52,934 bases of DNA from the NCBI RefSeq assembly GCF_003990185.1, contig NZ_RZHF01000001.1, positions 1 to 52,934 on the forward strand. Direction: 5' to 3'. The translations under genes and the position numbers were made by a program. Of the stretch, positions 24,996 to 35,731 are shown piece after piece (the stretch's first letter is position 1; every line of letters begins with the position of its first letter). The notes under the pieces are model-generated. The model made no database searches, was not told the DNA's origin, and was given only the letters and a program-made list of their open reading frames with translations. Origin of the DNA: Vreelandella nanhaiensis (GTDB lineage: Bacteria; Pseudomonadota; Gammaproteobacteria; Pseudomonadales; Halomonadaceae).

Positions 24996-25811
24996 TTACA
25001 GGCTACGGATTTCAGCCGCACGAAGAGCACCACGCATGATATGAGCTTCACCGTTCTCATCCTTGTAGAGCGTATTCGGTGTAGACCGGATACCCAGCTG
25101 CTGGATCAGGTTGCTGTTCTCACTCACGATGTTCATAGCTTCGGCGCTCGGGGAGCCAGACACACTGCCGCCTCCCTCAAATGTGGCCAGCACTTCGGTA
25201 GGGTTCTCGGCGTCGACTATTTGTGCAGCCTGGTGGAGCGAGCCCTCGCCCATGAAGCCTACCGGAATCCAACGGATGGTGACTTCATCCAGAACCGCCC
25301 GGGACTCTTGATACATTTTCTGGCAGTAACCACATTGAGTATCAAAGACGACATACAGAACCTTGTCGCCGCTCCCCTCTTCAACGTAGAAGGCATTTTC
25401 CTCAACTTGCGCAAGCGCTGCGGCCTCATCCTCATCTGTAAATCCGTTGTCCTGAGAGGCAGCTCGCTTCGGCATGCTGGCCAGCGGGCTATTCTCCATG
25501 TGCTGCTCCATGTGAGCCTGCGTCAAGTTTTCGCCACCCTCGCCCAGAATCATCCCGATAAAGGCATGCGTACCATCCTCAGTGGTATAGATCACATTAG
25601 TGTCGTTCTCGACACTAATAACCCAGCCATTGATGCCATCTAGGCCGGTATCGAATGTTTTGTCGACCTTGGCTCCAGGGATGCCCAAATCGGACACGGC
25701 CTTGGGAAGCTCTAAGCTGGAGCCGGCATTGTCGTCATTGGCGACGGTAGTTCCCGCGAAAAGTGCGGAGGCGACTGCAACAGCGGAGGCGATCAGGGTA
25801 AGGTGTTTCAT
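24996..25811 (-). CDS. DsbC/DsbG-like periplasmic thiol-disulfide protein
   Basis: ATG 25811 behind AGGAG gives 271 aa. A signal peptide is evident (LTLIASAVAVASALFAGTTVAND, cleavage after VA near residue 24). An N-terminal dimerisation-type region is followed by a thioredoxin fold with the active site FDTQCGYCQ (about residue 160) and the cis-proline loop RSTPNT. DsbC-like proteins isomerise disulfides and are often encoded in conjugation regions to mature pilus and secretion proteins. The next upstream gene has a TrbI-like look, so this could be the remains of a transfer region. Confidence 0.85.
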   Translation of the reverse strand: MKHLTLIASAVAVASALFAGTTVANDDNAGSSLELPKAVSDLGIPGAKVDKTFDTGLDGINGWVISVENDTNVIYTTEDGTHAFIGMILGEGGENLTQAHMEQHMENSPLASMPKRAASQDNGFTDEDEAAALAQVEENAFYVEEGSGDKVLYVVFDTQCGYCQKMYQESRAVLDEVTIRWIPVGFMGEGSLHQAAQIVDAENPTEVLATFEGGGSVSGSPSAEAMNIVSENSNLIQQLGIRSTPNTLYKDENGEAHIMRGALRAAEIRSL

Positions 25812-25905
25812 CAATAAGCTCCTTGAGCAAAGTTAAGCGCCAGTGGTGCTGGCGTAGTCTTCGCCATGCAGGGCATGGCCACATCAGGTTCTAATCATCT
25901 GCTGT

Positions 25906-26469
25906 TTATGGCAGCAGCTCTTCAATTCCCGCCTCGCGCTGCGAATCGGCACGCTCACGCGCTTGCTGGTTAGCACGACTGACCAGCTCTCGAGCCTCCT
26001 CATAAAGGTTCGATGCGCTGTAAGTGGTGTCTCCATGACGATCAAGACTTGTCTCGATCGTGGGGGCATCTGTTGGCAGGCCTAAACCAGCCAGTACGGT
26101 GTCAGTGATGTCAGGAATAGTGCCGTCCAAGACGGCTGCTTGACGGACGATGACCAAAGCGCCATCTGCTGCATCAACGATCGCTGGGCGAACGCCATTG
26201 TCGACGCGAGCCAATGTGGATACGGCTGAATCTCTTGCCTCACCGTCCCCTAGCAGCTCACTGGCTGCTGCACGGCGAGCATTAACGTATTTGGCCGTAT
26301 CGAATGTCACCACGGCTGGTGATTCAGCGTTTGACGAGGCCCATGGGAGGTCTAAGGGAATGACGGTTATAGCGAACGCCATCGCACCCAGCACACCACC
26401 TGCCAAAGGCAATACCCTAGCCAAGGGGTGCTGAAATCGGGATCTGGTTTTTTGGTCTGTCTCGCTCAT
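25906..26469 (-). CDS. Single-pass inner membrane protein, possibly TrbI-like
   Basis: 187 aa with a basic N-terminus, one transmembrane helix (PLAGGVLGAMAFAITVIPL, ~20-38) and a periplasmic domain that begins AVVTFDTAKYVNARRAAA. A TFD motif followed by a helical region and VIVRQAAVLDGTIPDITDTVLAGLGL resembles F-type conjugation protein TrbI, in which a short periplasmic domain of this design supports TraW. The resemblance is weak. It sits between ssb and the DsbC-like gene in the same direction. No TraW, TraU or TraC homologue is present in the window. Confidence 0.4.
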   Translation of the reverse strand: MSETDQKTRSRFQHPLARVLPLAGGVLGAMAFAITVIPLDLPWASSNAESPAVVTFDTAKYVNARRAAASELLGDGEARDSAVSTLARVDNGVRPAIVDAADGALVIVRQAAVLDGTIPDITDTVLAGLGLPTDAPTIETSLDRHGDTTYSASNLYEEARELVSRANQQARERADSQREAGIEELLP

Positions 26470-26490
26470 GTGCCTGCCTATCGTCTACGC

Positions 26491-26519
26491 ATGAAAAAGC
26501 CCCAGGAATAAACCAGGGG
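26491..26519 (-). terminator. Terminator of ssb
   Basis: On the minus strand AGCCCCTGG TTTATT CCTGGGGCT is followed by TTTTT. It lies 14 bases after the ssb stop and so separates ssb from the membrane-protein gene. Confidence 0.88.
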
Positions 26520-26533
26520 CTGTGAATAGAACA

Positions 26534-26875
26534 TCAAAAGGGAAATTCCACTCCTTCGTCTCCATCACCTGCAGCACCAGCGCTACGCGGATCACGGAGG
26601 ATGCGGCAAGTGTCCACCATAAGGTTGGTATACACAGTGCCGTTATCAGCCTTACGGAAGGACAATTCGCCCTCGACAAAGACCAACTGACCGCGCTTCA
26701 AGCGATCCTTCATAACCTCGGCGAAGCGACCACCAAGGATGCAGTTAAGCCACATCGGATCATCACCCACTTTCTTGGCCATGTTGATACCGAACCGAAC
26801 GTAAGTTTTGCCATTGCCGTTGGTCCGAACTTCTGGTTCGCCAATGTGACCAATCTGTAGAGTCTGTCCCCACAT
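26534..26875 (-). CDS. ssb: Single-stranded DNA-binding protein
   Basis: The start is ATG 26875 (MWGQTLQIGHIGEPEV), eight bases behind the leader Shine-Dalgarno. The 113-aa protein has an OB fold with the SSB-typical pattern (GNGKTYVRFGINMAK, WLNCILGGRFAEVMKDRLKRG, VFVEGELSFRK) and ends with an acidic tail closing in DEGVEFPF, the C-terminal peptide that recruits partner proteins. It is shorter than the chromosomal form. Plasmid SSBs coat the entering single strand and dampen the SOS response. It is controlled by a radC-motif leader like ardC and radC, which groups the three as early-transfer genes. Confidence 0.9.
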   Translation of the reverse strand: MWGQTLQIGHIGEPEVRTNGNGKTYVRFGINMAKKVGDDPMWLNCILGGRFAEVMKDRLKRGQLVFVEGELSFRKADNGTVYTNLMVDTCRILRDPRSAGAAGDGDEGVEFPF

Positions 26876-26883
26876 GTTCAAAT

Positions 26884-26943
26884 CTCCTCTCTCTCACATT
26901 CCCAACGTAATGGGTCTCGTTGGGGGATAGGGGCGCTACTGAC
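26884..26943 (-). ncRNA. radC-motif RNA leader, copy 3 (ssb)
   Basis: Minus strand: GTCAGTAGCG, CCCCTATCCCCCAACGAGACC, then CCCA...TGGG-type stem around ATTACGT, then GGAATGTGAGAGAGGAG. The hairpin stem here uses CCCA(T)/(G)TTGGG in place of CCTGC/GCAGG, a compensatory change. ATG follows eight bases after AGGAG. Confidence 0.78.
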
Positions 26944-26983
26944 ACTAAGGAGCGAACCTGGGCGGTTTATTTTCCTAACGCAT

Positions 26984-27021
26984 GAAAAAGCCCCCTGACT
27001 CAGATGAGTCGAGGAGGCTTT
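26984..27021 (-). terminator. Terminator of the 153-aa gene
   Basis: Minus strand: AGCCTCCTCGACTCA TC TGAGTCAGGGGGCT forms a long stem with one bulge, followed by TTTTT. It lies eight bases after the stop of the 153-aa gene. Confidence 0.82.
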
Positions 27022-27028
27022 GAAGTGG

Positions 27029-27490
27029 TCACCTCGGGAGGTGACGAACGATTCTTGCCTTGGGCTGGAGATAACTCCAGTGCGCCAAGTTAAGGAGGAA
27101 GTTACCAAAAGCTCTCTTGGTGAAGCTCACAATGAATGTATCTTCGGCGCTCTCTATGGCCTGTAAAGTGCTTTCCCGATGCAATTTGCGATCAGGGCGA
27201 CGCACCTGGATGACAGGTCCATCCTCGACAGAGAAAGCGAACCCCTCAAGCTCACCAAGCGAGAAGACCTCGAAGGCCACATTCACATCCGTTCCCAAGT
27301 CAGCCATTTGACGTGGCGTTGGCTGGCGCCAGCGGCGACCGGCCTCACGAGGCAGAATGAAAAGAGAGCCTTGCGCTGAGTCGATGGCAAACGCCACCTT
27401 ATCAGCACGGAGGTCATCTAATTGCAGCCCGCCGAACTCACGACCAAAAGCTATGGCATCTTCTTGATTAATAATCAGCTCAATATTCAT
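27029..27490 (-). CDS. Hypothetical plasmid protein under radC-motif control
   Basis: I start at ATG 27490 (MNIELIINQEDAIAFG), behind the leader, which gives 153 aa; the longer frame would translate the RNA leader. It is a globular alpha/beta protein with no motif I can name. The first half includes LFILPREAGRRWRQPTPRQ, the second half VRRPDRKLHRESTLQAIESAED. Its leader, upstream palindrome (27582-27597) and dedicated terminator make it part of the same regulon as ardC and ssb. By association it may act in establishment or antirestriction. Confidence 0.7.
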   Translation of the reverse strand: MNIELIINQEDAIAFGREFGGLQLDDLRADKVAFAIDSAQGSLFILPREAGRRWRQPTPRQMADLGTDVNVAFEVFSLGELEGFAFSVEDGPVIQVRRPDRKLHRESTLQAIESAEDTFIVSFTKRAFGNFLLNLAHWSYLQPKARIVRHLPR

Positions 27491-27494
27491 GTCG

Positions 27495-27551
27495 CTCTCT
27501 CCTCTCATTCCTGCGATGCAGGTCTCAAAAGGAGATAGGGCGGGGACTGCC
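27495..27551 (-). ncRNA. radC-motif RNA leader, copy 4
   Basis: Minus strand: CCCTATCTCCTTTTGAGACC, TGCA TCG TGCA stem, GGAATGAGAGGAGAGAG, then ATG at 27490. The 5' arm CTATCTCCT is complementary to AGGAG at the Shine-Dalgarno. The usual GTCA upstream is GGCA/GTCC-like here. Confidence 0.78.
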
Positions 27552-27581
27552 ATAAGTGGACAGCTAGAGCGCCTGTAAAAT

Positions 27582-27597
27582 GTTTCGCATGCAGAAC
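27582..27597. promoter_or_regulatory. Shared palindrome, copy 2
   Basis: GTTTCGCATGCAGAAC, a two-base variant of the palindrome, 93 bases upstream of the start of the 153-aa gene. Confidence 0.6.
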
Positions 27598-27662
27598 ATC
27601 CCTAGGCTGTAGAGGTAGTTTTTTACGGGGTTAAGAAAGGGCAAGCGACAGAATAAAAAAGT

Positions 27663-28865
27663 TCATCGCATTTTGCCGGGATATGCGACTTTGATCTTCA
27701 GAAAGAAATACGCCGTGTCCCGGTAGCCGTAAGCCATTCGCTTGATGACTTTGATGTGATTGTTCATTCCTTCCAGGGCGCTGGTGTTGAGTCGATAAAG
27801 GGCACTGGCAACGATACCTTCTAGGTGCTTGGCGAAAGCAACCAGCGACTTGAGCCCACTGTCGATGGCCATTCCAAACTACGCTTTACAGCGTCGGCGG
27901 GCCTCGGCTTCACTAGGTGCGTACCATAGCTCTTTGAGTTAGCTCTTAAGCAGGTAGACCGTGGTCAGCGGCTCTTTGGCGGCTAGCAATACATCCAACT
28001 TGACGGCCTGCTCAGGGTCCAGGTTGGTGCGGTTGCGCAGGAGCAACCAGCGACTGCGCTTGATCACACGCCGGCCAGCATGGTTCTCGCGTAGCCGGTT
28101 TGCCTGATAGACCCGCACCCGGTCGATCACCTCGCGACCGAACTTGGCGACCACGTGAAACAGGTCGTAAACGACCCTGGCTTTTGGGCAGTGTTGCTTG
28201 GCTTCCATGTCCATTGCCGTATTCATGCCCATGGCGACCGCTTCTTTTTGCTGACAGGTATCCCTGTCCAGCCATTCGAAGGCAGCGCATGCGCATGAAC
28301 GCCCCTCGCCGACCCACAGGACTTGCTGTGTGTCGGCGCAAACAGCCACCATGGCATAATGGTTCCCCTTGTGCAGGACAAACTGACGCCGCACCCGGGT
28401 CAGGTCTGCCTGGGCTGTCTCATGACTCAGGCGCCGATGATCCATAGTCTTGACCGTATACCATTGAAGCCCCACCAGCTCGGCCACATGCTTGATAGGT
28501 GAAAGTCGAACCAGGGTTTCGACCCAGCTCACCATGGCGCAGGTCAGTGGCTGACGTCCGGCTAGCCAGGCAATACGCTCTCATCGGGGGCCGCAGGCCG
28601 GACGACGTACTCGGCGCACAGGGATGTCTAGCCATACGCGATACTGGAACAGGTCGCGCTCACGCACACGGCGATAACTGACATCATGAATGAGCCAGGT
28701 GGATTGGCCACAGCGACTGCAGCAGGGCGGGTGTGAGGCGGTGAGTTTGAGCTTGATCAGCAGGCCATTGGCGCCGAGTGATTCATAGCAAACCAACTCG
28801 AAGTCTTCCCAGAACAAGGTAAGCAAACTAGCATCCATGGCACGGCGGTGGTCTGGTTGGGACAT
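27663..28865 (-). pseudogene. Broken ISL3-family transposase
   Basis: Three frames make up one decayed transposase unrelated in detail to that at 12-13.3 kb. The first (28865 to 28581) has the zinc ribbon CCSRCGQ; the second (28535 to 27939) has the DDE core with AVCADTQQVLW, VVYDLFHVVAKFG and GREVIDRVR; the third (27872 to 27663) has the terminal glutamate region TSALEGMNNHIKVIKRMAYGYRD. Frameshifts and a stop separate them. Terminal repeats are not obvious. It separates the plasmid-backbone block from the mercury region. Confidence 0.85.
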
Positions 28866-29028
28866 TTTTTTGGCTTAAACCTTTCTACCGCCGTCATTCT
28901 CGTTTACGGGTGCTATCCTGCAGTGAAACCTGAAAATGGTTTGGAACTCTTATCCTCAGTTGCCAAATAAAGATCTCAATGCTTAGGCATGAGGTCTAGC
29001 CATCTCAAGTTGCCGCTATCAGGCTCTC

Positions 29029-30375
29029 CTAGAGCATCGAGCCTATGTCTGAGGCCCCCGTTGGGTAGGCAAACATTGTCGTATTGAGGTCCGTGGTGGT
29101 GAGCCCATGACGAATGGCCAGCGCGAATACGTTGATGACTTCATCCACGTTGGGGCCGACGAGATGAGCGCCCAGTACCTTATCTGTCTCTTCTTCGATA
29201 AATATCTTGAAGCCATAGACCGGCTCGGCGGCCTGACGGGCGGTAAACCAGTTGTGTGTGTGTTGACTCGAGACGCGGAATTTCAGCCCTTGCTCACGGG
29301 CCTGCGCTTCGTCGAGACCGGCGGAGGCGATAGGCGGAATGGTGAAAGCGACACTCGGCACCCCTTTATAATTCGGTGTGCTACGTTTGCCATCGATCAG
29401 GTTGGCGGCCACCACCTTGGCATCGTGACTCGACACGGGGGTCAGGGGCGGCCCCACCTGGGCGGCATCGCCTGCGGCATAAACGGCGGGGTTCGAGGTA
29501 CTTTGCAGATGCTCATTTAGCGATAACCGCCCCTTCTCGGTCTCGATACCGGCCGCTTCCAGGTTGAGGGCCTTGAGGGCTGGCTTTCTTCCGGCCGCGT
29601 GCACGACTAGGTCTACATCAACCGTGCCGGTCTCGCCATTCGAGGAGGTGCGAACACGATAGCCGGAGGCCGTCTTTTCGATGGCGTCCACGTTGGTCTG
29701 GGTTCGCACATCAATGCCCTGATCACGGAAGGATTCCATGAGCCAATCGACCAGGTCCGGATCGAAGGGCTTGAGCATCCGCTCGCCGTGCTGTAGGACG
29801 GTGACTTGAGCTCCAGCCCGGGCAGCCAGGTGAGAAAACTCTGCGGCAATATAGCCCCCGCCGACCAGGGCAATCCGCGGCGGCAAAGTAGCCAGTTCCA
29901 GAAATTGTTCGTTGTCTATGAGGTGTTCTTCGCCTGGAATACCCAGGGTGGCTGGCTCGGCTCCCGTGGCAATCAGGATATGCTGTGCTTCAAGTACCTG
30001 GTCCTCAACCTCTAGGCGGTTGGGGCCGGTAAAACGCGCCTGTCCATGGTAGGTATCGATGCCCTTGTCGCTGAACATGGCCTGGTGTTTTTCAGGCACA
30101 GGATCGGTAAACTCTCGCTTGAAGCGTAGCAGCTCGGCCCAGTCGATACGGACCTCTCCCTCCACGCCCTTGCCTTGCATGCGGTGAGCATGGTCCAGCG
30201 CCTTGGCCCCCTGGATCATCATCTTCTTGGGGTCGCAGCCGCGCAGGGCACAGGTGCCCCCAAAGGGGCGGGAGTCGATGATCGCAACACGCCAGTTGGC
30301 GGCTTGGGCACGCATGACGACTATTTTAGCGGCGGTGCCGGTACCGATAGCGACGAGATCGTAGGATGCTGCCAT
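29029..30375 (-). CDS. Flavin-dependent disulfide oxidoreductase, mercuric-reductase-like family
   Basis: ATG 30375 behind AGGAG gives 448 aa. The N-terminal FAD site is AIGTGTAAKIVVMRA (a changed GxGxxG), the redox-active pair is CALRGC (~39-44), the NAD(P) site is ALVGGGYIAAEF (~170), the second FAD motif is VYAAGDAAQ and a dimerisation domain ends the protein. It belongs to the glutathione reductase/dihydrolipoamide dehydrogenase class, but lacks the C-terminal cysteine pair of MerA and its N-terminal metal-binding domain, so it is not a second mercuric reductase. The substrate is unknown. The mercury cluster nearby suggests a thiol-redox support role. Confidence 0.8.
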   Translation of the reverse strand: MAASYDLVAIGTGTAAKIVVMRAQAANWRVAIIDSRPFGGTCALRGCDPKKMMIQGAKALDHAHRMQGKGVEGEVRIDWAELLRFKREFTDPVPEKHQAMFSDKGIDTYHGQARFTGPNRLEVEDQVLEAQHILIATGAEPATLGIPGEEHLIDNEQFLELATLPPRIALVGGGYIAAEFSHLAARAGAQVTVLQHGERMLKPFDPDLVDWLMESFRDQGIDVRTQTNVDAIEKTASGYRVRTSSNGETGTVDVDLVVHAAGRKPALKALNLEAAGIETEKGRLSLNEHLQSTSNPAVYAAGDAAQVGPPLTPVSSHDAKVVAANLIDGKRSTPNYKGVPSVAFTIPPIASAGLDEAQAREQGLKFRVSSQHTHNWFTARQAAEPVYGFKIFIEEETDKVLGAHLVGPNVDEVINVFALAIRHGLTTTDLNTTMFAYPTGASDIGSML

Positions 30376-30513
30376 CTTGTTTACTCCTTTGCGTAGCGGC
30401 GACTTGGTAGCCGCTAGTCGCCGCGTTGAAGTCATCGCTGTCCAGGCTTCGTTCTACCGTGGCCCGAACAGCGATACCCTGGAAATGCGTTATTCCCCTC
30501 TGAACCGTGCCAC

Positions 30514-31098
30514 TTATTCGGGGATCAGTGGCATGTCTTTCGGCTCCACGGTGGGCAAGGGGGCCATTAGCTTTTTCTCTACCGCGATTTCATGGAATGT
30601 GACATGCCAGCGGTTGGCCCGGTGATAGTTTCGAATGAAGGCGTCCCGAATATCCGTGCGCTGGCTCATGCTGGCGTAGTTGTGCCAGAGCGTCATGAAC
30701 GCACGCGCCGCGAACCACTGGGCATTCACGATCATCCGGTCATTGGCGACACAGGTATCCTGATCGGGCACCTAGTCAGGGCTCATGGTTTCTTCAAGCG
30801 GCGCCGGCAGGGCGTAACCGCCAACTTCCAGAATCTTCTTCATCTCATGGATGTTGGGGTTGCATACATCCTCAAGGTAGGTCTTGATCGCTTCCTTGAT
30901 TTGCGAGTCTTTCGTCGCGGCGAGGTACAAGTTGCACTGCCCCATGCAAACGACTTCACGCCGAAAGCCCTCGACGACGGCCACGTACTCGCTTGCGGAG
31001 AGGCTGTTTCTTCCCGCCCCCGCTTGAGCATAGTAGCGTTCGGCGTAGTCACTGTAGGACGTGCGGCCTTCGGGGCGGCCTATTTCCACTTCAGACAT
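30514..31098 (-). pseudogene. DUF3231-like helical protein interrupted by an in-frame TAG
   Basis: ATG 31098 behind AGGAGG starts a 108-aa frame that ends ETMSPD-TAG at 30772-30774. The same frame continues without shift for 85 codons (VPDQDTCVANDRMI...TLWHNYASMSQRTDI). The two parts together make a helical protein of about 194 aa that looks like one domain of the coat-F/DUF3231 type. The stop lies where a glutamine would fit. Either a nonsense mutation or a stop that is read through would explain it. Confidence 0.6.
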
Positions 31099-31529
31099 CG
31101 TCGTTGCCTCCTTTCATTGACATTGGAGAGCCTCTTGCTCCGATAAATCAACGGCCATCCTGCAGGTATTCATGGGAGCGAGCTGGCAGGGATAGGCCCT
31201 CCTCACTCGTTGGCGAATCTGAAAATCCTGACCTTGCTGACTTCAACGTAGACCTGTAGTTATTACAGGGACAAGGTGGTTGTTGTTTATGTCTGGTAAC
31301 TGAAGAAGCCAGCCTGCCCAAGGTCGACTCGGTAGCCTTGTGGGCAGGGGCAGACTTTGTCTGGCTCGCCTCACTTGCCTGGCCAGGAGGTCGGGTGCAG
31401 TTCCAGAACTGTGTCACGAACCCCGGCCTCCTTGACCGAGGCAGCGCCGCCAAGGCGCATTGGTTGCGACCGAGGACAGGCTTGAAGCAGTACGCCGGAC
31501 GCAATCCGCATGGGTGCCGTCACGCTACC
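31099..31529. other. Gene-free stretch of about 430 bases
   Basis: No frame in this interval has both a start signal and plausible composition. The C-terminus of the decayed glycoside hydrolase lies beyond it at 31530. I see no repeats or terminators of note. Confidence 0.4.
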
Positions 31530-32192
31530 TTATTCGTAGAGCTGTATATGCAGGGCACGGTTGATCAGCGCAAGATGGGTAAAAGCCTGCGGGAAGTTGC
31601 CAAGGAACAGGCCCGTCGTCGGATCGCTCTCCTCGGCATAGAGCCCCGCATCGTTGGCGTTGGCGTTGGCCAGTAACCGCTCGAACAGGGCGCGAGCCTC
31701 CTCGGCTCGACCAAGCATTAGAAGTATATCGACCAGCCAGAAACTACAGATCAGAAACGCATCTTCGCTGCCGGAAAGCCCATCCGAAGCCAGGTAGCGG
31801 TGTACGACATCGCCATGACATAGGTGCTCTTCCACTGCTGCAGCCGTCAGTTCAAGTACGGCCTTGTCGATAGGAATGCCCATCAATGGGATCAACAAAA
31901 GCGCGGCATCGAGATCGTCATGACCGAAGGCCTGCGTGAGGTAGCCGCCACTGAGCTTGATCCCCTGAGTCACGATGGCCTGAAATATGCCATCTCATGC
32001 CAGTTCCCAGGCGGGCTGAGGACCCAGCAGGCGCAGTGTGCGGTCGAGTGCGACCCAGGCCATGGTATTTGTAGACGTGATGACGCGGTTCCCCACGCAT
32101 TTCCTAGATCCCTTGATCGGGTTCGTGCCAGTGGGCGGCGACATGATCGGCCATTTCTCGAACAAGGGTCGCCAACGTCACATCAAGGCTTG
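31530..32192 (-). pseudogene. Glycoside hydrolase family 15-like fragment, multiply broken
   Basis: Only the C-terminal third of a GH15 (glucoamylase/trehalase-like) enzyme remains. Recognisable pieces are EMADHVAAHWHEPDQGI, then a TAG at 32104-32106 in place of the expected Trp before EMRGEPRH (family motif GIWEMRGEPRHF), a frameshift, then MAWVALDRTLRL, a TGA at 31995-31997 where Trp is expected, and the final frame with SGSEDAFLICSFWLVDIL. The 5' part is cut off where merA ends. It is a remnant. Confidence 0.75.
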
Positions 32193-33890
<1,698 letters not shown>

Positions 33891-34196
33891 TTACTGGGCT
33901 TGTTTAGTTTTCTCGGAGGCCAGGCGCGACGGATAGCCCGCATTGGTCGTAGCGGCGGTCAAGTCCGCCCCGCTCGCCTCGGCATCTTCGAAGGTCACGG
34001 TGGCGCTTTTTTCCTCGTAGGAAACCGTGGCGTTCTCCACACCGAGCACTTGATTGAGCGCTTTCTTGACGGTGTAGGGACAGGTCGAACAGGTCATATT
34101 GTCAACAGCCAGGGTGACGGTCTGTTGAGCGGCGAAGGCCGTCCCGGCACTTGCCGCGGACAAAAAAAGCGTACCGATCAAGGTGCTAAATTTCAT
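33891..34196 (-). CDS. merP: Periplasmic mercury-binding protein
   Basis: 101 aa. A signal peptide (TLIGTLFLSAASAGTAFAAQ) is followed by one heavy-metal-associated domain with NMTCSTCPYTVKKAL, where the CxxC binds Hg(II). The C-terminus is slightly extended beyond the usual 91 aa with a KTKQAQ tail. MerP takes up Hg(II) in the periplasm and passes it to MerT. It lies between merT and merA in the operon. Confidence 0.95.
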   Translation of the reverse strand: MKFSTLIGTLFLSAASAGTAFAAQQTVTLAVDNMTCSTCPYTVKKALNQVLGVENATVSYEEKSATVTFEDAEASGADLTAATTNAGYPSRLASEKTKQAQ

Positions 34197-34229
34197 ATAA
34201 GAAAGACTCCAGGAAAATTTGAAGGTGTA

Positions 34230-34649
34230 TTAGCCAAGGAACAGCGGGGCGATATACGGCCAGGCAAGCACCAACACGACGAGTGCCGTCGCACCCCACA
34301 ACGCTATCTTGATCACTCGCTCGGCAAGCGGCGTGCCGCAATAGCCATCCACATCACAAGCGTTGGCCCGGCAGGCGCTCTTGGGCTTGCGATAAACCTT
34401 ATAAAAACCGATACCGAGCATTGCCAGGGTGAAGGCGAGAAAGAGCGGCTGGTAGGGCGCAAGCGCCGTGAGATTGCTCATCCAGGCCCCGCCGATGCCC
34501 AGTGAGAGAAATACCACCGGCAGAATGCAGCAGGCGGAGGCGAGTATCGCGCCAATGACACTACCGCTTGCCAGTAGGCCTTTGCGCCCTGATCGGCTCG
34601 TCGTGGTTTGCTCGCTTCGATCAAGCGTCTGGTCTTTACTGTCTTGCAT
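34230..34649 (-). CDS. merT: Mercuric ion transport protein
   Basis: 139 aa, slightly longer than the usual 116 because of a charged N-terminus. Three transmembrane helices are visible. The first holds the cysteine pair ASACCILPV that accepts Hg(II) from MerP, and the loop between helices two and three holds CRANACDVDGYC. The third helix ends the protein (LVVLVLAWPYIAPLFL). It carries Hg(II) across the inner membrane to MerA. First gene behind the MerR-controlled promoter. Confidence 0.95.
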   Translation of the reverse strand: MQDSKDQTLDRSEQTTTSRSGRKGLLASGSVIGAILASACCILPVVFLSLGIGGAWMSNLTALAPYQPLFLAFTLAMLGIGFYKVYRKPKSACRANACDVDGYCGTPLAERVIKIALWGATALVVLVLAWPYIAPLFLG

Positions 34650-34682
34650 AGTGATTCTCTTGCAATTTGGGTATTCATAGCT

Positions 34683-34713
34683 ACTGTAGCCCCTGTAGCT
34701 ACTACAGGATCAA
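34683..34713 (-). promoter_or_regulatory. MerR-controlled merTPA promoter and operator
   Basis: On the minus strand TTGATC (-35, 34713-34708) and TACAGT (-10, 34688-34683) are separated by 19 bases. The long spacer is the mark of MerR-family promoters, which the activator untwists. It holds the dyad CTGTAG TAG CTACAG. merR reads in the other direction starting at 34728, so MerR also represses its own gene from here. Confidence 0.88.
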
Positions 34714-34727
34714 GAGGAAAGTAGGCC

Positions 34728-35126
34728 ATGCCATTACGCCGAGGGGAGCTAGCCAGACGAGCCGGTTGCAACATCGAGACGGTTCGGTACTACGAGCGCA
34801 TTGGGCTTATGCCGAATCCGCCCCGAAGCGAGAACGGCTTTCGTAGCTATGAAGAGCGCCACCTCACACGGCTGACGTTTATCCGCCGAGCGCGCGAACT
34901 GGGATTTACGCTCGAAGAGGTGCAGGACCTTCTACGACTGGTTGATGGCGGGCATTACACCTGCGCTCAGGTACAGGAGCTTGCACTCAGGCATACCGAC
35001 GATATCCAGCGCAAGATAAATGACCTGCATCGCATGCAACGCGCCTTAAAAGAAATGTCGGCCCAATGCAGCGGAGAGGAAGTTCCCAAATGTCCCATCA
35101 TAGAAATTCTTTCTGAGACCTCTTAG
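34728..35126 (+). CDS. merR: Mercury-responsive transcriptional regulator
   Basis: 132 aa. The N-terminal winged helix is of MerR type (RRGELARRAGCNIETVRYYERIGLMPNP), followed by the dimerisation helix (residues ~80-115) and the three mercury-binding cysteines at YTCAQV (~83), AQCSGE (~118) and VPKCPI (~127). The spacing fits Hg(II) MerR proteins, not the zinc or copper branches. It represses merTPA without mercury and activates it with mercury. The gene is divergent from merT. Confidence 0.95.
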   Translation: MPLRRGELARRAGCNIETVRYYERIGLMPNPPRSENGFRSYEERHLTRLTFIRRARELGFTLEEVQDLLRLVDGGHYTCAQVQELALRHTDDIQRKINDLHRMQRALKEMSAQCSGEEVPKCPIIEILSETS

Positions 35127-35245
35127 CCGAATACCTATTACTGCGGTGTGGTTCATCTTTTACCTCTTCGCATCAGAGCGGCTTAAGGCAATCTCTGTGA
35201 TTGACGTCCTCCTTCTCTTTCTCGCTGATCGGCGAAGAACCATAA

Positions 35246-35276
35246 AAAAGCCCCTGACCGAAAGGTTCAGGGGCTA
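35246..35276 (-). terminator. Terminator between merR and the 139-aa frame
   Basis: Minus strand: AGCCCCTGAACC TTTC GGTCAGGGGCT then TTTTTT. It serves the leftward gene pair ending at 35282. Confidence 0.88.
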
Positions 35277-35281
35277 GTGAA

Positions 35282-35701
35282 TCATGTAGGTCTAATTGAG
35301 CAGCGTGTCACGACAGTCTGGGAAATCCCGCGGTACTCGCCGTGTTCCTTGACTCGCCCCTTCAGTACAACCTTACTCCCCTCAAGGGCCTTACCTGTTT
35401 TCCAGACAATGTACCGACCTTCGGGGTCGCAGAATATGTGCTTCCACATCAGCTCCCATCGCGTATCTGATGAAAAGGACCGCTTACGCACAACTTCCAT
35501 CTCCAACTGATCGCCAGGACCTCCAGCATAGCCGAGAGCCATCATTGACTCGGTGTTAACAGCTGACTCCTCATGTCGATCGTAGGCAGTGACAGCCGCC
35601 GTCATAACGCCGACTCCGCGTTTAAGCTTAACCAAGTCGAAACGAGCATGATGAACAATCATCGTCTCGAAATCGTTATGCTCAGTCTGCAGAGGGATCA
35701 C
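35282..35701 (-). CDS. C-terminal half of a split plasmid protein, beta-rich domain
   Basis: This 139-aa frame is in the same phase as the 260-aa frame upstream, separated by one TAG and about 10 codons. It contains VMTAAVTAYDRHEESAVN, YIVWKTGK, VVLKGRVKEHGEYRGISQTVVTRC, the pattern of a small beta-barrel tail seen in large zinc-finger-containing plasmid proteins. If ribosomes restart or read through, it could be made as a separate chain. No own ribosome binding site is clear. Function unknown. Confidence 0.5.
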   Translation of the reverse strand: MIPLQTEHNDFETMIVHHARFDLVKLKRGVGVMTAAVTAYDRHEESAVNTESMMALGYAGGPGDQLEMEVVRKRSFSSDTRWELMWKHIFCDPEGRYIVWKTGKALEGSKVVLKGRVKEHGEYRGISQTVVTRCSIRPT

Positions 35702-35731
35702 TTGCCGTGCCCAAGCTATTACCGCATCAGC

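Noticed and set aside
24900..25643. 247-aa + strand open frame
   Set aside because: Exact shadow of the DsbC-like gene, whose signal peptide, CxxC and ribosome site are clear.
29029..30375. Second mercuric reductase
   Set aside because: No N-terminal metal-binding domain and no C-terminal cysteine pair; the FAD glycine motif is also altered.
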